Assembly: GCA_945862475.1 (NCBI GenBank)
Contig: CAMAYW010000182.1
Location: 1 to 5,644, forward strand
Length of the DNA: 5,644 nucleotides
From: Bacteriovorax stolpii
GTDB taxonomy: Bacteria > Bdellovibrionota > Bacteriovoracia > Bacteriovoracales > Bacteriovoracaceae
Direction: 5' to 3'
Each line of letters starts with the position of its first letter. Positions within the stretch are counted from its first letter, which is position 1. This document shows, piece by piece, positions 1 to 5,644 of this stretch. Under the pieces are notes generated by a model that saw only the letters and a list, made by a program, of their open reading frames with translations, made no database searches and was not told the DNA's origin. The position numbers and the translations under genes were made by a program.

Positions 1-1123
1 CTCTCCCGAAGCTGATGGGAAATATAAAGTCGTGACTTGGATAGAAGAACTAAGCCGAGTCAGAAATATTTTCTGCTCCGATAATGGGAAGGACTTTTCT
101 AACAGGAAACTTAATCATCTTTTTAACGACTGGGTTCATGTTAGAGAGAATCTTTTTAAACATCAATTTAGACAACACATAGGACTTCAAATCTTTGGTG
201 TTGTGATGAATATCATTCTACTCGGGATGGGCGGTTATCTCGTTCTTAAAAAAGAATTATCAGTTGGACAATTAGTTGCAGCTGCTCTCGTCGTTAACAG
301 TATTATTGCCAGTCTTCCAAATCTTCAAAACTTTTTTTTCAGTGTTTATAATTACAGTACATCACTCGATATGATTGCTCGTTTTTATGATTTTGAACTT
401 GAATCACCAAAAGAAAATGCACTTATTCCTAGGAAATTTGATTTTCAATTTGAAAACTTAACCTTTGAGCCCAATTACCAATTTAATTTCAGTTTTAAAG
501 AAGGGAGTAAAAATCTTATTTTTGTAAAAAGCTTTTCCTCTATAGATCTCTTTTACGATTCTCTTATGGGATTTAGTAATCAAACAAGTGGAAATGTTCG
601 CTATGATAACCTTCTTGCTGATGATTTAGATTTTGGAGCTGTTCGAAATGAAATTCAAATCATTCGTTACGATCAGTTTTTTAGTGGGACAATTAGAGAA
701 AATCTTACAGGGATTGGTACTCGTCAATTTTCAAACACTGATATTGAAAACGTTTTAAGGAAAGTTGGAATTGATCAAAATATTGCTAAGCTACCAAAGG
801 GTCTTGAAACTGAAATTCAACCAAATACGTTTCCACTTTCTAAGTCTCAACTTCTATCCTTGCAAATAGCCAGGGCACTTCTTCTAAAGCCAAAAATTCT
901 TTTGGTAACACCTGATTTTGAACAGATTTCAACTTTTAAAAGAAGTCTCATCTACAAAGAGATTTTAGACAAGAATTTCACAGGAACAGTCCTCTTTTTT
1001 ACACAGAGATTTTATACAGGAAATTTTGATCGCTATTGCATGCTTGAAAGATCAAAGATGACTGAACTTAATGAGCCTGCTGATCTTTTGAAGGAGATTG
1101 AGAGTTATGGAACAAGAAACTAA
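1..1123 (+). CDS. ABC exporter half-transporter with degenerate ATPase domain (C-terminal part, 5' truncated)
   Basis: The reading frame is open from base 2, so the GTG at 32 is internal and the true start lies left of the window. Two hydrophobic segments (about bases 182-244 and 260-325), the second containing LSVGQLVAAALVV, match TM5 and TM6 of type I (type IV fold) ABC exporters. A linker follows, then an NBD-like domain from about base 450. Recognisable NBD landmarks are FSGTIRENL, LPKGLETEI and IARALLLKPKILL. The catalytic motifs are lost. The Walker A region (524-571) reads VKSFSSIDLF in place of GxxGxGKST. The Q-loop Gln is Arg (665-667) and LSGGQ is LSKSQ (836-850). Walker B Asp-Glu is Thr-Pro (908-913), SALD is EQIS and the H-loop His is Gln (1004-1006). 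It overlaps the HlyD-type gene by 17 nt, so it probably belongs to the inner-membrane part of that export complex. ATP hydrolysis would need a partner subunit. A decaying gene is less likely because the frame is intact and fold residues are kept. Confidence 0.85.
   Translation, partial: SPEADGKYKVVTWIEELSRVRNIFCSDNGKDFSNRKLNHLFNDWVHVRENLFKHQFRQHIGLQIFGVVMNIILLGMGGYLVLKKELSVGQLVAAALVVNSIIASLPNLQNFFFSVYNYSTSLDMIARFYDFELESPKENALIPRKFDFQFENLTFEPNYQFNFSFKEGSKNLIFVKSFSSIDLFYDSLMGFSNQTSGNVRYDNLLADDLDFGAVRNEIQIIRYDQFFSGTIRENLTGIGTRQFSNTDIENVLRKVGIDQNIAKLPKGLETEIQPNTFPLSKSQLLSLQIARALLLKPKILLVTPDFEQISTFKRSLIYKEILDKNFTGTVLFFTQRFYTGNFDRYCMLERSKMTELNEPADLLKEIESYGTRN
1091..1096 (+). promoter_or_regulatory. 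Ribosome binding site AAGGAG for the HlyD-type gene
   Basis: AAGGAG lies within the end of the ABC gene, 10 nt before the ATG at 1107. A TTG at 1098 in the same frame is only 1 nt from this site, too close to be used, so this site favours the ATG at 1107. Confidence 0.6.
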
Positions 1124-2210
1124 GAGTCCCAGTAAGAACTCTAATATTTATCAAATGAGTGAAATTACTCTCAAAGAGGAATTTGCAAACACTCCATACA
1201 GGATGCTCAAATTGCATGATCTTCCTGAGGCTGCAAAACTTGTTACTCGATTAGTCGTCATCTTTGTTTTGTTTATGATGGTTTTTTTGATTGCAATTCC
1301 CTGGCAACAAACCGCTTTGGGACCAGGAAAAGTCATGGCCTATCTTCCTCAGGATAGGGTTCAAAATATCCATGCAACAGTCACCGGAAGAATCAACAAG
1401 TGGTTTGTAAGAGAAGGCTCCTTTGTTAAAAAAGGAGATCAAATCATGGAAATCATCGATATTGACCCAAACTATATGGAAAGATTAAAAGTTGAATATG
1501 AAGCTTCAAAAAGTCAGTATGAAGCTTCTGCCGCAGTGGTTAAGACAGCGAAGTATGATTACGATCGACAAACCGATCTCTACTCTAAAGGAATAAGTTC
1601 TAGAAAAGATATGGAACTAGCCATTATTGCCTTTAAGAATGCTCAATCTGCGGAGGCGCAGGCCCTTGCCAACTATACTCAAATGCAATCACGACTTTCT
1701 CGGCAGCAATCTCAACTCGTTCTTGCTCCCAGTGACGGAACGATTGTTAGGCTCCTCGTTGGGACAAGCTCAATCGTTGTAAATCAAGGACAGGTTGTCG
1801 CCATTTTTGTACCAAAAAGTAAAAATCTTTCTGCCCACGTGTTTATCCGAGGTAATGATCTTCCACTTGTTTATGAAGGAAGAAAAGTTCGTCTACAATT
1901 TGAAGGGTGGCCTGCGATTCAATTTTCTGGCTGGCCCTCAGTCGCTGTTGGAACATTCGGCGGAGTTGTCTCTTTCGTGGATCAATCAGCGACTCCCGAA
2001 GGACTTTTTCGAGTCATTATCGTTCCTGAGAAAGGAGAAAAGTGGCCCGAATCTAGATTTATTAGACAGGGCACGAGAGTCAATGGTTGGATTCTTTTAA
2101 ATAATGTTTCCCTTGGCTATGAGCTCTGGAGACAGTTTAATGGTTTCCCACCATCTTTGGATGCTGCTCCTGGATCTCTCGAAACATCTACTCAGGAGAT
2201 TCCGGAATGA
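1107..2210 (+). CDS. HlyD/MFP-family periplasmic adaptor protein
   Basis: A 367-residue membrane-fusion protein that would link the inner-membrane exporter to the TolC-like channel across the periplasm. A cytoplasmic N-tail of about 45 residues is followed by one membrane anchor (about 46-65). The first lipoyl half is at about 86-120 (HATVTGRINKWFVREGSFVKKGD). An alpha-hairpin (about 121-205) has heptad-like repeats such as YEASKSQYEAS, and a second lipoyl half (about 206-235) begins LAPSDGTIVRL. A beta-barrel and membrane-proximal region follow. The latter carries a tandem GWP motif (267-269 and 275-277) and VGTFGG. The protein is shorter than E. coli HlyD (478 residues), mainly through the shorter hairpin. 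The ATG at 1107 is chosen over an upstream TTG because AAGGAG sits 10 nt before it. It overlaps the ABC gene by 17 nt and the TolC gene by 4 nt (ATGA), which indicates translational coupling. Family assignment is firm; the substrate is unknown. Confidence 0.92.
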   Translation: MEQETKSPSKNSNIYQMSEITLKEEFANTPYRMLKLHDLPEAAKLVTRLVVIFVLFMMVFLIAIPWQQTALGPGKVMAYLPQDRVQNIHATVTGRINKWFVREGSFVKKGDQIMEIIDIDPNYMERLKVEYEASKSQYEASAAVVKTAKYDYDRQTDLYSKGISSRKDMELAIIAFKNAQSAEAQALANYTQMQSRLSRQQSQLVLAPSDGTIVRLLVGTSSIVVNQGQVVAIFVPKSKNLSAHVFIRGNDLPLVYEGRKVRLQFEGWPAIQFSGWPSVAVGTFGGVVSFVDQSATPEGLFRVIIVPEKGEKWPESRFIRQGTRVNGWILLNNVSLGYELWRQFNGFPPSLDAAPGSLETSTQEIPE

Positions 2211-3598
2211 AGTATTTCTTTTTTCTAATGATAACTGCCACTTCTTACGGTGCCATTTCCCCTTCTATTGTTAAAGACAGTGCACTGAAGTATCACCCTA
2301 CTGTGCTTGCGGCCCTGGAGAAAATGCGTGCAGGAGAGGAAGCTGTTAAAGGAGCTACTGGCGCCTTTGATGCCAAAGTAGTCTCAGATTATAAAAGACA
2401 AACGAAAGGTGACTATAAAAATACCGTTTCGCGATCATTCCTTGTAAAGCCCATTAAAATCGCAAATTCAAAAATCTACGCTGGATCTGAACAAATTAGC
2501 AGTATGAATGGAAGATTTTCTCCCGTCTATAATACCGGAAACCCAAGTACAACGGGCCAGCCAGGAAATTATTCTGTTTTGGGTGTTCAATTATCACTGT
2601 GGAAAAACTTTTTACTAGATCCAAACAGGGCGGGCCTAAAAAATGCAAAGTATGATGCCCAAATAGCAAAATCTGAAAAGAAATTAACAGAATTAGGTAT
2701 TGGGAAATTAGCTCAAATTGCCTATTGGGAATGGGTCACAGCCAAGAAACTCAAAAATGTTTTCGAAGAACTTCTAAAGAATGGTGAGACAAGAAATGAA
2801 TACTTAAACACTAGAACTAAAAAAGGTGATATTGCCCAGATTATTGTCACTGAAAATGAGCAATACGTCGCTAGCCGAAAGGGAGCACTTCAAGCAGCAA
2901 AGGAGAGACTTCTTAGATCTGAATATGCTCTTTCGTTGTTTAACAGAGATGAAAATGGTGAACCGATCAGCCCTCATTCAGAGGACAACTTTGAAGATTA
3001 TCCTGCAAATTTGGCTACCTTTTTAGAAAATCTGGATACTCAATCAAATATTGAAAAAATTATGGAAAAACGGCCAGACCTGAAAAACCTTTCTCTTGCC
3101 GTTGAAAAGTCTGAAGTGGACCTTGAACTGGCGAGACAGGATTTAAAACCTCAGGTTGATGTGACAACGGAGTATTATCAGCGAACTGCTGAGAACTCTA
3201 ATATGCCACGAGATTACTTAATGGTGATGGCACAATTGAGTGTGCCAATAGAGAGAAATTTAGGAAATGGTAATATTGCCGCCGCCCGTGCCCGACAAAT
3301 GGTTGCTAAAAGAGAAATGAGTTACGGTCAACAATCTTACAAGTTTGAAGTCATGGCGCTTAGACAAGCCTTACAGTTGCAGCTAGAGCAAGTGATTCAA
3401 TCCGAGATTGAATTCTCAAAAGCAAAAGAGCTCGTGATCTCAGAAACGTATAAATTTAAAACAGGTGGTGGGAACTTATTTTTAGTCAATTTACGAGAAG
3501 AAGCTCAAGCGAATGCAGAAGCTTCTTTTCATGAATCTCGACTCTCTTTTATGAATACTTACCTAAGCTATCAAGCACTAGTGAGTAAAGAGGAGTGA
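2207..3598 (+). CDS. TolC-family outer-membrane efflux/secretion channel
   Basis: A 463-residue outer-membrane factor that would form the trimeric exit duct of the export complex. The N-terminus MKYFFFLMITATSYGA is a short signal peptide with probable cleavage near residue 16. There is no lipobox Cys, so it is not an acylated OprM-like protein. The two-repeat layout of the OEP family is visible: long charged, Ala- and Glu-rich helices at about 145-245 and 285-310 (with RPDL at 289-292) and about 355-460, and strand-like segments near 75-130 and 315-350 (for example VMAQLSVPIERN). The turn motifs KKGDIAQI (205-212) and TGGGNLFLVN (419-428) occupy equivalent places in the two repeats. Length is normal for the family. 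The start overlaps the adaptor stop as ATGA, with AGGAG (2194-2198) 8 nt upstream. A dedicated TolC in the same operon suggests a self-contained exporter. It is the last gene of the block; no clear terminator follows. Confidence 0.93.
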   Translation: MKYFFFLMITATSYGAISPSIVKDSALKYHPTVLAALEKMRAGEEAVKGATGAFDAKVVSDYKRQTKGDYKNTVSRSFLVKPIKIANSKIYAGSEQISSMNGRFSPVYNTGNPSTTGQPGNYSVLGVQLSLWKNFLLDPNRAGLKNAKYDAQIAKSEKKLTELGIGKLAQIAYWEWVTAKKLKNVFEELLKNGETRNEYLNTRTKKGDIAQIIVTENEQYVASRKGALQAAKERLLRSEYALSLFNRDENGEPISPHSEDNFEDYPANLATFLENLDTQSNIEKIMEKRPDLKNLSLAVEKSEVDLELARQDLKPQVDVTTEYYQRTAENSNMPRDYLMVMAQLSVPIERNLGNGNIAAARARQMVAKREMSYGQQSYKFEVMALRQALQLQLEQVIQSEIEFSKAKELVISETYKFKTGGGNLFLVNLREEAQANAEASFHESRLSFMNTYLSYQALVSKEE

Positions 3599-3603
3599 AT
3601 GAT

Positions 3604-4554
3604 TTACTTGATTTGGTAAGATACCCAAGCCCCAAGCCAAATTGATTTATCCGTTATAGGAGTATCGTTCACAAAACACCCTATGAAAGGCATCGCATTT
3701 AACTTTGAGTTGATGTCTTTTGAATATCCGGCGAAAACGTTTTGCCACAAATCTTTAAACACAGGATCTCTATCACCTGTCGGTTTTTTTCTTCGATCTG
3801 TTTCTAGCATATTCTCGTAATAAACTTGCACACGAGAAGTATCATCAATGGTGTACTGAACAAAAGGAGCCGTATAAAAACGGAAGCGATCACTATTAAA
3901 GCGATCGTCAATCACCCACTGACGGAATTGACCAAACAAACCTAATTGCCATGTTTTTGTAAAATCATAAGTCGCAAGGTAAGCAAGTTCCAATTGATTT
4001 GAAAGAGTTCCTGCTCCACCCTGACCAGAGCTTCTACTTCCTCTTGATGTTGGAAGACGCATCCCTGGACGAATCCAAAGATTAAATTTTTTATCTTCAT
4101 TAGTGTAAACCACACCTTGAAATCCAAACAGTAAATCGTCTAAAAGAATGAGGGATTTATCTTCTCCAGAACTCATGTCTTTTTGAGGAGTCAATGGAAC
4201 TGCAAAACGTGGGTTCACCACGAAATTCATTTTAGATCCAAAATTAAAGTTAAAACTTATCTGGTTCCACATGTTCATGGGCCATGTGTCCTCATTTTTC
4301 TTATCTCCACTTGGAGCATTTCCGAACTCCGGAGAAGTCGCTGCGTTTCTCCAGTTTCCTTTTTCCATATCATCAAAGTGAGGAGTCGTTAAAACCCCAA
4401 ACCAACCAATTCGTAAACGATCATAGAACTTGTCAAAAGTTTTCTTTTCTTGGGGCTTCATCTCACGCGCGGACGGCTTTAAAACCGACTGGGCGCTAGC
4501 AACATTTATTAAAAGAGCTGAAAAAAGAGAAATGAGAACAAAATAACTTTTCAT
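3604..4554 (-). CDS. Putative outer-membrane beta-barrel protein
   Basis: A 316-residue exported protein that I cannot assign to a named family. MKSYFVLISLFSALLINVASA is a classic signal peptide with an A-S-A cleavage site before Gln22. The mature part has no lipobox and no internal hydrophobic helix. From about residue 96 it shows many short amphipathic segments with alternating hydrophobic and aromatic residues (for example ISFNFNFG, FNLWIRPGMRLP, WQLGLFGQFRQWV, SRVQVYYENML), separated by polar Gly/Ser/Asp loops. It ends in a strand-like WLGAWVSYQIK. I infer a beta-barrel of roughly 10-12 strands in the outer membrane, without the usual terminal Phe or Tyr. An in-frame ATG at 4635 would add 27 residues; it is rejected because the signal peptide begins at 4554 with AAGGAAGG just upstream. 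The gene converges on the TolC gene with 5 bp between stops and has its own promoter region, so it is probably not part of the export operon. A porin, substrate channel or structural barrel are all possible. Confidence 0.8.
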   Translation of the reverse strand: MKSYFVLISLFSALLINVASAQSVLKPSAREMKPQEKKTFDKFYDRLRIGWFGVLTTPHFDDMEKGNWRNAATSPEFGNAPSGDKKNEDTWPMNMWNQISFNFNFGSKMNFVVNPRFAVPLTPQKDMSSGEDKSLILLDDLLFGFQGVVYTNEDKKFNLWIRPGMRLPTSRGSRSSGQGGAGTLSNQLELAYLATYDFTKTWQLGLFGQFRQWVIDDRFNSDRFRFYTAPFVQYTIDDTSRVQVYYENMLETDRRKKPTGDRDPVFKDLWQNVFAGYSKDINSKLNAMPFIGCFVNDTPITDKSIWLGAWVSYQIK

Positions 4555-4564
4555 AGAGATGTTG

Positions 4565-4572
4565 CCTTCCTT
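4565..4572 (-). promoter_or_regulatory. Ribosome binding site AAGGAAGG for the beta-barrel gene
   Basis: Read on the minus strand, AAGGAAGG ends 10 nt before the ATG at 4554. It supports the start that begins with the signal peptide over the longer frame starting at 4635. Confidence 0.6.
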
Positions 4573-4600
4573 ACAATCATTAAAATTTTCAATAGGAAAT

Positions 4601-4629
4601 ATTCTAAACATTTTTATACAGAACTTAAA
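4601..4629 (-). promoter_or_regulatory. Candidate sigma-70-type promoter for the beta-barrel gene
   Basis: On the minus strand a TTTAAG element (4624-4629) is followed after 17 bases by TAGAAT (4601-4606) in very AT-rich DNA. This would give a leader of about 40 nt. The -10 box is good and the -35 box is weak. An overlapping alternative, TTGAAT (4634-4639) with TATAAA (4613-4618), has a spacer of only 15 bases. Confidence 0.3.
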
Positions 4630-4661
4630 CAGCATTCAATAGTTGCCACGACGTTTACTGA

Positions 4662-4690
4662 ATGACAACCTTTAATTTTCGTGGTGCAAT
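4662..4690 (+). promoter_or_regulatory. Candidate promoter for the small acidic protein gene
   Basis: ATGACA (4662-4667) resembles the -35 consensus. After a 17-base spacer, TGCAAT (4685-4690) is a weak -10 box. Transcription would begin just before the AAAGG ribosome site at 4701, leaving a short leader. This fits translation from 4713 rather than from the ATG at 4662, which would overlap the -35 box. It rests on consensus matching alone. Confidence 0.22.
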
Positions 4691-4700
4691 AGTGACACCA

Positions 4701-4705
4701 AAAGG
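4701..4705 (+). promoter_or_regulatory. Ribosome binding site AAAGG for the small acidic protein gene
   Basis: AAAGG ends 7 nt before the ATG at 4713, a good spacing. No comparable purine-rich site precedes the in-frame ATG at 4662, so this site decides the start. Confidence 0.5.
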
Positions 4706-4712
4706 CGATAGA

Positions 4713-4958
4713 ATGAAATCTGAAAAACACCAAATTCTTACATCTTTCTTTGACTCACTCGAGAAGATGGAATCTGATGCCATGATGACAATGGTTGAAA
4801 AGCATCTTTCTGACGAAGACGTGGAGATCTTTGTTCATCACATTGAAAATTTTTATGGCATTACAGATGATGAGGAACTTGGAATGCTTGCCCAGCTTAT
4901 GGTCACAGGCTATTTAGCTGCAAAACATGAAGATAGTCTTAAATCAACACAGCACTAA
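4713..4958 (+). CDS. Small acidic helical protein of unknown function
   Basis: An 81-residue cytosolic protein that I do not recognise. It has no signal peptide, no membrane segment, no Cys and no Trp. It is acidic and rich in Met, Glu, Asp and His, and looks almost wholly helical: amphipathic helices at about 5-30 (including ILTSFFDSLEKMESDAMMTM), at 34-45 (DEDVEIFVHHIENF), and at 51-70 (DDEELGMLAQLMVTGYLAAK). The ATG at 4713 is preferred to one at 4662 because it has AAAGG 7 nt upstream, and the extra 17 residues read as non-coding-like sequence. The gene is divergent from the beta-barrel gene, and its TAA overlaps the stop codon of the convergent gene to its right. A small regulator or a protein-interaction module is possible, but nothing here shows its role. 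Confidence 0.62.
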   Translation: MKSEKHQILTSFFDSLEKMESDAMMTMVEKHLSDEDVEIFVHHIENFYGITDDEELGMLAQLMVTGYLAAKHEDSLKSTQH

Positions 4959-5644
4959 GAAAGGACTTCTGGGTTTAAATCGTATTGGATCTGAATCCAG
5001 AATCTTCTCATGGCCCCTAGTTCGTGCAAGTAATACCAAGTTTCTTCGAGAAGAGTTTTATCCTTGGTATTTTTGGCCAAGATTTTAAATAAATCTCTTA
5101 ACGTGTCGGTAATAACTCCGAATTCAAAGATATCCTTTAACTCCTCCAGGATAAACTCCTCGCACTCAGTAAACTGAACTCGATTCGTCTCATTCTGAAT
5201 GTTCATTTTAATCCCAGCTGAATTCACAAGGGACTCAAAATCCTGAAATTTTCTGAGAGCAAGCTCTCTATCTCCTATTGGACCAAGTTTTATCGAATCC
5301 TCATTTGAAGAGACGGATAGGGTAAATGAAACCTGAAATCCAGGATGTTTTTTCGTTAACCACCAACTAAAACCGGGATCAGAGAGATTACACATCAACT
5401 CTTCATGGATAGGAAATCTTCTATTATGAAGATGATCGTGGATAATTTCTGCCTCAGATAAGTTATCTACCATGAAGAACTTCAAACGAGTTTCAATGTC
5501 TTCATCATTCGAATCAACCAATCGTAAACTCGGATAATCCTCAGGACGATCAAGGATCTCTAAATAGTCTTTAGCAACATTGTGAGAAACGAAGGTTCTT
5601 AAAACAAAAACTGAAGTTGATTTTTGAATGTGATAAATAACCCC
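4955..5644 (-). CDS. Unrecognised soluble protein, C-terminal part (5' truncated at window edge)
   Basis: The frame is open from the stop at 4955 to the right edge, giving 229 visible residues. There is no ATG in the upstream part, so the TTG at 5521 is unlikely to be the start and the gene continues beyond 5644. I do not recognise a family. No signal peptide or membrane helix is visible in the part present, and the protein looks cytosolic and acidic. The N-proximal visible part (VIYHIQKSTSVFVLRTFV) is strand- and helix-like. The middle has strand pairs (FQVSFTLSVSS) around a Trp-containing FSWWLTKKH segment. The C-terminal third is helical (EEFILEELKDIFEFGVI, LRDLFKILAKN, LEETWYYLHELGAMRRFW). 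That suggests a mixed alpha/beta domain followed by a helical bundle. Its stop shares bases 4955-4958 with the small acidic gene on the other strand. Partial length and lack of recognisable motifs prevent a function call. Confidence 0.72.
   Translation of the reverse strand, partial: GVIYHIQKSTSVFVLRTFVSHNVAKDYLEILDRPEDYPSLRLVDSNDEDIETRLKFFMVDNLSEAEIIHDHLHNRRFPIHEELMCNLSDPGFSWWLTKKHPGFQVSFTLSVSSNEDSIKLGPIGDRELALRKFQDFESLVNSAGIKMNIQNETNRVQFTECEEFILEELKDIFEFGVITDTLRDLFKILAKNTKDKTLLEETWYYLHELGAMRRFWIQIQYDLNPEVLS

Noticed and set aside
32..34. GTG at 32 as start of the ABC subunit gene
   Set aside because: The frame is open to the left edge and the protein would begin in the middle of a transmembrane domain. 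No ribosome site precedes it. The gene is truncated by the window.
1098..1106. TTG at 1098 as start of the HlyD-type gene
   Set aside because: Only 1 nt separates it from AAGGAG. The ATG at 1107 has workable spacing and the usual codon.
1497..1528. 11-bp direct repeat TATGAAGCTTC (1497-1507 and 1518-1528)
   Set aside because: The copies are exactly seven codons apart and encode the heptad YEAS repeat of the adaptor hairpin, so coiled-coil coding explains it.
1795..2100. 101-codon open frame inside the HlyD-type gene
   Set aside because: It is an out-of-frame shadow of the adaptor gene with no ribosome site and no recognisable protein character. Similar shadow frames in the TolC and beta-barrel genes were also dropped.
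3616..3640. G-rich run on the minus strand (GGCTTGGGGCTTGGG) as a quadruplex
   Set aside because: There are only three G-runs, one of two bases, and it codes for the conserved-looking WLGAW strand at the end of the barrel protein.
3602..3650. Possible bidirectional terminator between the TolC and beta-barrel genes (ATTTGG ... CCAAAT)
   Set aside because: The paired arms are only about 6 bp around a 20-base loop, with no T-run on either strand. The sequence is explained as the coding 3' end of the minus-strand gene.
4555..4635. 81-base N-terminal extension of the beta-barrel gene from the ATG at 4635
   Set aside because: It would bury the signal peptide behind 27 residues and overlaps the best promoter candidate. 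A good ribosome site precedes 4554.
4984..4999. Small palindrome TGGATCTGAATCCA as a terminator after the small acidic gene
   Set aside because: The stem is only 5 bp, with no T-run, and it lies inside the coding end of the minus-strand gene.

Overview
The window is a compact, AT-rich stretch of a Gram-negative (diderm) chromosome. An inner-membrane ABC exporter half, a HlyD-type adaptor and a TolC-type outer-membrane channel lie side by side, and a separate predicted outer-membrane beta-barrel follows. The low GC, dense gene packing and style of the signal peptides and hypothetical proteins would fit a Bdellovibrionota-like predator such as Bacteriovorax or Peredibacter. That placement is an impression from reading, not a database result.

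Bases 1-3598 (+ strand) hold an operon-like block for tripartite, type I secretion-like export: the C-terminal part of an ABC exporter subunit (cut by the left edge), a HlyD/MFP periplasmic adaptor and a TolC-family outer-membrane protein. The genes overlap by 17 and 4 nt, so they are probably co-transcribed and translationally coupled from a promoter left of the window. The main surprise is the nucleotide-binding domain (NBD) of the ABC subunit. It keeps the overall domain pattern, but Walker A, the Q-loop Gln, part of the ABC signature, the Walker B Asp and catalytic Glu, the D-loop and the H-loop His are all replaced. It looks like a pseudo-ATPase half-transporter that would need an active partner, which is not in this window.

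Bases 3604-4554 (- strand) encode a secreted protein, probably an outer-membrane beta-barrel, convergent with the TolC gene and only 5 bp from it. Bases 4555-4712 form a short divergent promoter region. Bases 4713-4958 (+) encode a small acidic helical protein. Bases 4955-5644 (-) hold the C-terminal part of an unrecognised soluble protein that runs off the right edge. The last two genes are convergent and share four bases across their stop codons.

No RNA genes, CRISPR arrays, insertion sequences or convincing terminators were seen. There is no gene-free stretch longer than about 160 bp.
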